A DNA stretch of 64,000 nt from Astropecten irregularis (lineage: Eukaryota > Echinodermata > Asteroidea > Paxillosida > Astropectinidae): the NCBI GenBank assembly GCA_963971285.1, contig OZ020262.1, positions 6,295,036 through 6,359,035 on the forward strand, read 5' to 3'. The notes beneath the pieces are model-generated. The model worked only from the letters and a program-made list of their open reading frames with translations. It was not told where the DNA came from and did not search any database. Positions within the stretch are counted from its first letter, which is position 1, and every line of letters starts with the position of its first letter. Both the position numbers and the translations under genes were made by a program. This document shows, piece by piece, positions 56,670 to 64,000 of this stretch.

Positions 56670-58173
56670 CACTTTCCATCTTCGGCTTTTGCCCAATAAT
56701 GTCGTAGCGCCCTCTACGACTGGCAAAAACAGAAACGGCGCGAAACCAATATCTATAAATGAAATGCCAATAACTCATATCAGTTTGTGGCATAATAATA
56801 ATACGGTCCGCGTTTATTTATTATCACCATTGCAAGAGGTGAACATTACCATAAAACAGACATTTCTTACTGTACATGCTGCTCATATTAAATCAATACA
56901 TTGGGAAGGTTTTGAGAGAAAATTTGGTTTTTGATTTTTGGCGATTAATTTGGATTTTCCATATCTCTTTCCAGGTATTTTCTTGAACAAAAATCTTCCC
57001 AGATTGTTCACAGGTAATTTCAGTCTGGCGCCAATTTCTCCCAAACTTTCGAATTAGATCGGATCCATTTGGACGATTTTTTGTAAGTATATAAAAGCGC
57101 AGTGTACCATCATGTTAACCTACTTAAAATTTCTCCACAAAGAAATGAAACGACAACAAAAACGAACGGAAATTACTTTCAAAGAAACAATTTCAAAATC
57201 GAAAACATTTGGAGCTAAAACATGCTGAGCTGTCTGTGTAAAATATTATATACAATGTTACTCTTACGCAAATTAACTTACAAATTCTTCAAAACGCAAT
57301 TTTTAAAACCTTCGGTCTTATTACATTAGTTAGTGATCATTCCTTTAATGAAAAAACATCATTCACGGCACAGTGATGTTTTGAGAAGAAATACCACAAA
57401 AAAAACACCTTCACTTATTTCACGGAATAAGCAGTCGATTTTACGGAAATGGATTCAGCTTTTTACGGCACTGAAATGGAAATACTTTCGAACGAGGGAT
57501 GATAAATCTGAACCATGCCGCGATATGTATTAACACGAGAGGGCGTTGTCCAGTTGTCCAGTCAGTAAGGGCTCGAGAAATCGTCTGCAGGTAAAAAGAG
57601 TTCCCGCCGAAATTTCCACGGCCCTCTGAGGAGGAACTTGGGTTTTCTGGTTCGTGTCTTGCCTTCAACGAGTACGATGATCACAAAATGTCCACTCTTT
57701 CGTCAAAACAGAGCCGGTTTTTATTACCTAAACATAACTAAAGGTTTTGTTTTAGATACCCCTATTTTAAACTAGCCCCGTTCTATCTCCGTGTCAAATT
57801 TCGTACGAACGTCTGATACATACTCGCATCAACCAATTAGATCTGTTGAGAACATTTCCGTCTGGTTCGTGACGGCGGATGTTGAACCTGATTGGTCAAA
57901 ACCTAGAAGTCAGTGCTGGGTTGGCTTGCATAATTAATCAAGAAATCTGCACGCAGGGTGATAGACGCTCGCTCCCTGTACGGCGTGTTTAAACCTGATT
58001 TGCAAATGGAAACCGAATCAAAAGCCCAAATCGAGATTTCGAGAAGGATTTATGAGTAACACGGCGAAAAGAGCTTCCATGGAACCTTCTGAACGGATGC
58101 GGGGGCTTTTTCCTCTCTCCTGGGCCACTAAAGGGCCCAATCCGTCCGGGATGATGAGCGGTCTCCTTACAGT
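56670..58173. other. Intergenic region and 3' UTR of the EF-hand gene
   Basis: The right part is expected to contain the 3' untranslated region of the minus-strand gene ending at 58174. No exon was supported elsewhere. Confidence 0.4.
57718..57723 (-). terminator. Possible poly(A) signal of the EF-hand gene
   Basis: AATAAA on the minus strand, about 450 bp after the stop codon. It is the first canonical hexamer seen in that direction. Not confirmed. Confidence 0.3.
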
Positions 58174-58341
58174 CTACTGCACCGAGCAGACTTTGGAGAT
58201 GGACCCACCAGCGTGCCGTACCATGCTGCTCCGGAAGATCTCGGACTTGCCCACCTTCATGATCAACATGGTAGAGATGCCTAGGTACTCGTAGAAGTCC
58301 ACCGTCCCGGACTGGTCTACGTCAATTTCAACCATGGCTTC
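58174..58341 (-). CDS. EF-hand gene, last exon (EF-hand 2)
   Basis: Acceptor tcctggacag|GAAGCC, then 55 codons and TAG. It holds the second calcium loop and a helical tail (YLGISTMLIMKVGKSEIF). Open frames on the + strand over it are shadows. Confidence 0.88.
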   Translation of the reverse strand, partial: EAMVEIDVDQSGTVDFYEYLGISTMLIMKVGKSEIFRSSMVRHAGGSISKVCSVQ

Positions 58342-61300
58342 CTGTCCAGGAAAATAAGAAAAAGGGACAAAATTTACACTATAGGTTTAAATAATCTTAC
58401 TTCTTTGACATCAGGGGTCGATTTCACGAAGCCCTGCGATCGATCGTAACTCGAGTTACGAAGGAAAAAATCATAGTATCATGCGTAAGGCTGCAATGAA
58501 CCATACGTCCAACGATTGATCGTAAGTAACGATTTATGGGTTTGGTGAACTTTGGCCCCTGGAGTCGATTTCACCAAACTCATAACTCACTATCAATCGT
58601 AGGACTCATGATGCATTTGCAGCCCTATGTATAGGATACGGTGGTTTATTCTTTATAACTCGAGTTACGATCGGTCGTATGGCTTCGTGAAATCGACCCC
58701 AGGGCCAATTTCACGGCTGGCTCTGCTTTGCTTAGCACACAAATTTGCTAACCATAAACTTTCTGTCTTGATAAAAACGGGATTAACATCCAATGTCCAT
58801 GTGCATGTATCATCTGCGATTGTGCTTTGGCTTTTGTTTGCTGACCATGAATACCAAACGGAATTTCCAATGGTGGTTTGTTTTGAGGTTTGTTAGTTGA
58901 GCAAGACATTTTGTGCTAAGCAATATTGCTGTGCTTAGCAGCTCCATGACATGACCCCAGATGCTTAAGGTGATAATCTGTCTATTCAAACCTGCAACGA
59001 TGAAGAACATTCATGAAAACAGAAATGACAACATTTTGGTTTTTCCCGCGCAAAATCATCAGTTAATTGAATCCATCAATGAAAACGCACGTACCTTAAC
59101 CTGACGAGGTTTGTAATAGTCCGCCACAGTTGATTGGATCGCTTGAGTCATCTCCACAAAGTCAAGATTGTAGTCTCCGTTCGTGTCGTACTTTTTAAAC
59201 TGGGTGCAGTGCTCTTTAATCTACAGGAACAGACATTGAAAAAATCATTACATTTCAAAACAGTTGACTCTGTTTTACAGTTAATTAAAACGACTGCAAG
59301 AACATTTGGAAGGAAATTGTTAAAGTGCCACTTTCAGAAAGATGGTTAGGCCTAAGGGCTTGTAAGAAGATCTTACTTGGTCTTCTGTCATGTGTGGGAA
59401 GCAAACACGGGCTGTAGCCACGTCTAACAACCCCGTTTCCTTGTCGATCAAGTCAGGATGCTCTTTGGGAGAAAAACAAAACAAAACTAATTAGATTCAT
59501 TAATTAGTAATCACTAATTAGCATTAATAAGCATGTATTAATTAGCATTAATTAGCCTTCAAACAAGCTATAGGCCCTATGTCTAGTCCTACTGTTACAA
59601 AACTGTACTAGCCGTGCTTCGCATTCCGAAAAAAAGTTGCACTATTTTTACTTGCATGTTCTTGTCCTCTTGTCATTAAACCTTTGAGAAAAATCATGCT
59701 AGGATCGAAACGTCAGGCCCTCTTAACACCAAGCATCTTGTATAATTATTTCAGGTCAATATTTTAATTGATGAACCGTTTCCAGCAGTTTATTTCTTGC
59801 ACTGATCTTATTTTGAATAATTATTTTGACTGGTATCCTGGTTTAATGCACTGTATAATGTGATGGGTTAGTAATGTTTAGCCTAGAAGCCAACCTGCGA
59901 AGCCATGAAGTGGTGCAACCAGCCTACTCTTGGCGATTCGTGTAGCTATAGCAGTCCGGGTTAAAACAAAGGCACATGCACACACCAACAACATCACACG
60001 TGCAAAACGGCAAGACATATAAAAAAGGTAAAAAGCAAAAGCAAAGCAATTAGTCGACTTGGCCACACACAAAAATCGGATGAGTAACAAAGCAATGAGA
60101 CGAAAATATGTCAAGTACGATTAAAAGAATAGATTATCTACGTCACAAGACCAACTACATCACCATGTACCACTTTGCATCTCAAATTTGGTTCATACAA
60201 AATAATGGTACAGTCAAATTCCATTAAAGGTAACTTGTTACTTTGGTTTTTGCCAAAAACATTGCATAATCGTGGTAAAAAAATATCAAGAAGGATACAG
60301 TAACAGTCATTTGTGAAATTTTCAGTCATGTTAATGCACTTGAATCTCCCCTTGTATGTTCTTGTCCTCTTGTCATTTAGGCTTTGGGAAAGATCCTGCT
60401 AGGATCGAAACGTCGGGCCTTCGATCCTTATTCCAAGTACTTAAAAATATACCATATTGCATACACCATTCCATTTTCCCTTCCCATGTAGTCTTGCATG
60501 AATTATGTAAAAGCAGCCCCGCACTTGCATAAAATAATTATCTTATTCCCACTCTTACGTACGAGAAGGCGGGAAAGGAAAAAGCTTTTACTGGAAATTA
60601 TTCAGTTGAAGGACTTGAAAGCAAATCAAATTATAAACAGACGCAGAACTCCCTCATGCGAACGTAACAACAACCATTTTGCATATGAATGATTCCGAGT
60701 GGTAACCGAAAGATTTCAACAATCCAGTGGCCGCGTAATCAAATCGGGTTTTTTTGACCTTATAAATATTCAAATTAAAATTTGTTTCTTTAAAGTAAAT
60801 TTAAAGGCAGCATATCGAAATGTTTAAACCACTTTGTAATTTTATTTTGCTGACGTTGGCAGCATCCATTCCAAATAATTGAATTTTCCAAATACATTAC
60901 ACCAAACTACTTTGCGACCATTTTCATTATTAAAAATATCAGTATTGTCGTTTTTCAGAAAATAACGAAAAGTGGTTTCAGATTTTGTATATGAAATGAA
61001 TTTGTGCACTTTCCTAAAGTGTTTTGATTTCAATTTTTACTATTGAAATTGTGTGATATTGAATTTTCAAGTAGATATTTCTCGAATGTGGTAGCATTTC
61101 AGAGGTCGTGAAAAACACTTCAAAGAGTAAAACTAGAGATAAAAAATAATGGTGATTTTTTTTTTTATATAATTATACTGTGGGCATTTTCTTAAAAGGT
61201 AGGCACCATATGAGACTGGGAATTTCACAGATGACTGTTACTGTATCTTCCTTGATATTTTTGTCCACGAATCTGCATTTCCTTGCCAAAAGCCAAAGTA

Positions 61301-62878
61301 TGAAATTACCTTTAATGCCTAGCATCGTGGTTAGGCAATGCTATAAATAGATTATGATGGTGATTGTGTAGGCCTTATGGGATCTTGGAGGAAGCAAAAT
61401 GTCAAGATGCTTAGTAATAAAACTGCAGGTTGAATTATACTAGAGAAAGGTTTGGCTAACTAAGCAAACATTTCCGCTCACCAAGCAATTAGCAGATTCT
61501 TCTTAGTATTAAGGATTAAATTTGCTAACCAGTTTTGCATGGCTTATCAGTTTATTTGAATTGTTAATAATTCTTTGATACAAACTTCAAATTACTTAAT
61601 CTTAAAGCCAATATTGGTTATACTTCAGCAAAATAGGAAATAGCACACAGGGGCCTCCGTATACACTGCAACACTTACACAACAAAACGGTGCAAATTAC
61701 ATGCAGCCAAAACGACATAAAAAAAGTGTGTCGTTGTATTTCGACAATGAATCACGATGAAAATATAATAATAAAAACCCAAAGCAAAACCCTGCAAGCA
61801 TTCATCTACGTGCATTCTATCTTCTAGCATTTTGTGCTGCTGTTTTTGTGCTGGTAATTTTTAACACGATTGCTAAAAATCCCAAAGCTCGATCTTTAAA
61901 TCTTTAAAGTAAAACATCAACCGAGCTAAAGTGACCGCAATACAGATTATGAATTTATGGTTAGGTGACAATTAATAGTCATAAAATTGCTCTGTTTTAC
62001 ACAATGATTCATAATGTGGTACACGAAAGAGTTGCTGTTGTGATTAGAGAAGATGGTTAGAATTTCGATCTGTATTTTCTAAATGAAATTCGAAAAACCA
62101 CACACAGAGTTTATATCCTATATGGTTTAGGAGTTTACCTTTATCGAGTGAGAATTCACCGGGAGCAGTTACGGTAGATTTTACCGTTGGCTTGCCATCT
62201 TTGCCCGGCGTCTTTTCGTCAGTGGCTTGTTCGAAGCTTCCGTTACCGGCCTGCAGTTTACTGGAACCTCTGGGTTTCCTGGCCGATGTCGCCATTCTAC
62301 CCCGTGGACTAGGGCTACGAGACGGCGGCCGGGGTAGGCCGAGTTCCCGTGCTCCTGTGGGTAGGTGCTGCTGCTTCGGACCTCCGGTGTCGGACGACGG
62401 TGGCGGCACGGGTGTGGAGACCGTGCGTCGCTTGACGAGCGGGACGGGACTGCTTCTGGCTGACGACTCGGTGGCGGTCGACGACACTGTACGGTCCTTC
62501 CGGGTCAGACGTGGGCTACGCCCGGGCGAATTGGCACTTGGTGTCCTAGCGGATCCAAGACCGCCTCTCGGTGATACTTTAGTGATCAACCCGACCTCGT
62601 CCACGGAGATCTTGGTCTTTGAGGCAGACTGCAGCCTCTTCGTGCCGGTGGCGGTCGACGTCGAGTGCCCGTTGCTAATGGTAGATGTTTCCGGTGAGGG
62701 TGATGGCGTGCTGGAACGCCCGGCGGACGAGAGTGAGGGACATGAGCTGGGGTGGGGGAGATCTAGCGAGGGGACCCGATGAGGAGTAAGCTTCGGACTG
62801 CCCGGAGGGCTAGAGGTCGGAGAAGTCTCCGGTGAATCGCCAATCGTCTCAAGATGACGAGTGACCACTGGTGCAAGT
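58174..62878 (-). CDS. Ser/Pro-rich protein with C-terminal EF-hand pair, last four exons
   Basis: Exons (transcript order) 62139-62878, 59377-59462, 59095-59220 and 58174-58341. Junction phases are 1, 0 and 0, and all fit without a frame break (FSLDK|E|HPDLID; TEDQ|IKEHC; RQVK|EAMVE). The visible 372-residue C-terminal part begins with about 240 residues of disordered Ser/Pro/Arg-rich sequence with many SP and TP sites (possible phosphorylation), then a folded end. EF loop 1 is DTNGDYNLDFVE (287-298) and loop 2 is DVDQSGTVDFYE (324-335). Both keep Asp at 1, Glu at 12 and Gly at 4 or 6, so they should bind calcium. An upstream half-pair (HPDLIDKETGLLD) may be a degenerate EF-hand. The protein ends in KVCSVQ. 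I do not recognise the family. The 62139 exon starts at an acceptor in phase 2, so the amino-terminal part is encoded beyond the window or in a small unrecognised exon at 62.9-64 kb. Confidence 0.85.
58414..58559 (+). mobile_element. Family-C MITE (left of an inverted pair)
   Basis: GGGGTCGATTTCACGAAGCCC to TTTGGTGAACTTTGGCCCC. It lies in the last intron of the EF-hand gene. Confidence 0.88.
58561..58700 (-). mobile_element. Family-C MITE (right of an inverted pair)
   Basis: The complement of the preceding copy, separated by about one base: GGAGTCGATTTCACCAAACTC to GGCTTCGTGAAATCGACCCC. The pair can fold as a long hairpin in the intron RNA. Confidence 0.88.
58701..58959 (+). mobile_element. 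Family-D MITE abutting the family-C pair
   Basis: AGGGCCAATTTCACGGCTGGC to GCTTAGCAGCTCCATGACATGACCCC, with the family interior (GTTTGCTGACCATGA, GGAATTTCCAATGGTGGTTTG). The ends are diverged. Confidence 0.82.
59095..59220 (-). CDS. EF-hand gene, penultimate exon (EF-hand 1)
   Basis: Acceptor ttcctgtag|ATT, 42 codons, donor AAG|gtacgt. It encodes the first calcium loop with the preceding helix IKEHCTQFKKY. Confidence 0.88.
59377..59462 (-). CDS. EF-hand gene, short exon
   Basis: 86 bp, acceptor ttttctcccaaag, donor CAA|gtaaga. It starts with AG, completing a Glu codon begun by the preceding exon. It encodes HPDLIDKETGLLDV..ARVCFPHMTEDQ, a helix-loop region before EF-hand 1. Confidence 0.85.
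59685..59790 (+). mobile_element. Single copy of the GATCCTGCTAGGATC-type element
   Basis: TTTGAGAAAAATCATGCTAGGATCGAAACGTCAGGCCCTC, then the flank CATCTTGTATAATTATTTCAGGTCAATATTTTAATTGATGAACCGTTT. It has one core unit and the same right flank as the 34.5-kb array. Confidence 0.8.
60235..60331 (-). mobile_element. Family-B MITE fragment
   Basis: TTAAAGGTAACTTGTTACTTTGG, then TATCAAGAAGGATACAGTAACAGTCAT and TTCAGTCAT. It is cut off about 100 bp in, where it meets sequence like that before the single core copy at 60.38 kb. Confidence 0.75.
60355..60430 (+). mobile_element. Second single copy of the GATCCTGCTAGGATC-type element
   Basis: TGTTCTTGTCCTCTTGTCATT precedes both this copy and the one at 59.69 kb, followed by GGGAAAGATCCTGCTAGGATC and GAAACGTCGGGCC. 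It marks a shared left flank of the element. Confidence 0.8.
60431..61159. other. Intronic stretch of the EF-hand gene
   Basis: No exon was recognised. TTTAAAGGCAGCATATCG near 60803 resembles the edge of family E. Confidence 0.4.
61160..61317 (+). mobile_element. Family-B MITE, right half only
   Basis: TACTGTGGGCATTTTCTTAAAAGG, GGCACCATATGAGACTGGGAATTTCACAGATGACTGTTACTGTATCTTCC and GCCAAAGTATGAAATTACCTTTAA. Confidence 0.85.
61318..62138. other. Intronic stretch of the EF-hand gene
   Basis: Nothing recognised beyond the donor site at 62138. Confidence 0.4.
62139..62878 (-). CDS. EF-hand gene, large Ser/Pro-rich exon
   Basis: Acceptor actttttaaccag, 740 bp, donor AAAG|gtaaac. The translated sequence is disordered, with SPETSPTSSPPGSPKLTP-type proline-directed sites, basic stretches (KPRGSSK, KRRTVSTP) and a terminal PGEFSLDK. 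No ATG opens it, so it is internal. The long + strand frame at 62192-62782 is its shadow. Confidence 0.88.
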
Positions 62879-63679
62879 CTGGTTAAAAAGTGAGGACAAA
62901 CAAACGTACGTTCAAGTTAAGCAGTTTCTTATAAACAATAACTTGACTTAAGCCTACATATGGAATAAAATAATAAGAACACAAGTATGAACAGACAAAT
63001 GTTTCAATAGGTTTAGGTGGCTTCTATATGTTTTATAACTATTCAATTTCGGTTTATTTCAACGACCCAATAAAAAGTCCGAAGACTAAAAATATTAGGT
63101 TTACAATAAATTACTATAGATGATAATGTCTAGTTAAAAATTACAAAACTGGTAATTAGAAAATAAATAGACTTTGGCACAAAAACAAATAACAGTGCAC
63201 ATGATATTAAAAGGGATAAGAAAAACCCACAGACATTAAGTTCAAAAGGAGCCCTAAGTTTATAAATCAATTAAAATCATGTTTGTAGTATCGGTCTTCA
63301 TTATTAGTTTGTCATAAGGCCCTAAGTCGACAGTATTTCATTTGGACACTGTTGCCGAATGTATATTAATATCATGATATATTTACCATGATTGCTTTTA
63401 TGTTATATCGTAATTGGACAATATATCATACTTATATAATATTACATATTGGCGCTATATTGTTGGTATTTTCAACGGTTCACTATTTTGTAAAATACTT
63501 ACAGTGGCCTGGATATCCTCTTTCCTGGATGTGCAACTACATGAATATCCTACATACAAAATGACAAATTCAAAATACTATTCAATACTTTTTGACAAAG
63601 TCAAAGGATTTGTACACTTTCCTGGCCAATGTGACCAGACAAGTGGCGATTTTTTGGCTGTTGGAAATACTTTGTACTA
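62879..63679. other. Upstream intron of the EF-hand gene, nothing recognised
   Basis: AT-rich. No exon with matching phase-2 donor was recognised. Confidence 0.4.
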
Positions 63680-63880
63680 TTAAAGGCAGCGTACAGGATT
63701 TGCAAGGCCTTTAAAAGAATTATTGAGTTTGAGACAGAAAATGGACTCAACAGTTCGTAAACAGTGCAAACAGTCACCATGAGAAATCTTGGTTCATCAG
63801 ATGCTGTTTTTTTTTTAAGGAAATCGAAATTTAGTGTCTTTTAAAAAGATCGTTCGACCAAGCGATTAGGTAGCATTTCG
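63680..63880 (+). mobile_element. Family-E element end
   Basis: TTAAAGGCAGCGTACAGGATTTGCAAGGCC, ACTCAACAGTTCGTAAACAGTGC and GTCACCATGAGAAATCTTGGTTCATCAGATGCTG match the complement of 55770-55958. It extends towards the window end, and the other terminus is not visible. Confidence 0.75.
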
Positions 63881-64000
63881 AAAGCGTGGTGTAACCGTGA
63901 AGGATTCGGAGTGGGCAAGATTATTTCGGCCGTGTTTCTGCTGTCCAAATTAAAAAAAGGTAAAAAGGTACATGAAACAACGTCTGTAAGGAAGTTTAAG

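Noticed and set aside
62192..62782. 196-aa + strand frame
   Set aside because: Shadow of the Ser/Pro-rich minus-strand exon, which has matching splice phases.

Overview
This is a eukaryotic, very probably invertebrate-deuterostome window. The sequence is AT-rich, introns are long with consensus GT..AG borders, coding exons are sparse, and most of the DNA is intergenic or intronic and full of short DNA-transposon relics (MITEs), tRNA-derived SINEs, foldback elements and tandem repeats. The repeat style (TTAA-flanked TTAAAGGTA..TACCTTTAA elements, GGCCAATTTCATAGAGCTGCTTA elements, CGATCGATCGTAACTCGAGTTACGA elements) reminds me of echinoderm, particularly sea-star, genomes. That assignment rests on recall and was not tested.

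Four gene models are supported. (1) A possible two-exon microprotein gene on + at 5.19-5.87 kb (53 aa, MGN start, ATGG|gtgagt donor). Its transcript could run through an 18-unit, 69-bp minisatellite at 6.46-7.70 kb. (2) The first coding exon of a neuroligin-like / cholinesterase-family adhesion protein on - at 31.88-32.36 kb, with signal peptide and the EDCLYLNIYIP signature. No later exon was found to the left, so about 32 kb appears to be intron and the microprotein gene would be nested in it on the opposite strand. (3) A 204-aa, all-helical two-exon protein on + at 48.82-52.61 kb, possibly related to AIRIM/C1orf109. (4) The last four exons of a Ser/Pro-rich protein ending in two canonical EF-hands, on - at 58.17-62.88 kb. 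Its intron phases join exactly; the 5' part lies outside the window.

Layout. 1-5 kb: motif clusters and a 1.3-kb inverted-repeat element. 5-8 kb: microprotein gene and minisatellite. 8-31 kb: unique non-coding DNA broken by SINEs and MITEs. 31-33 kb: neuroligin-like 5' exon. 33-48 kb: dense mobile-element zone with a nested TTAA MITE, two hAT-type elements with perfect 8-bp target duplications, and two 56-bp-unit arrays in opposite orientation. 48-53 kb: helical-protein gene. 53-58 kb: repeats. 58-64 kb: EF-hand gene with inverted MITE copies in its introns.

The genes show no shared pathway. The transposon families are the most distinctive content: several repeat many times, share TTAA borders or short palindromic cores, and nest in each other. 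Boundaries of divergent copies are approximate.
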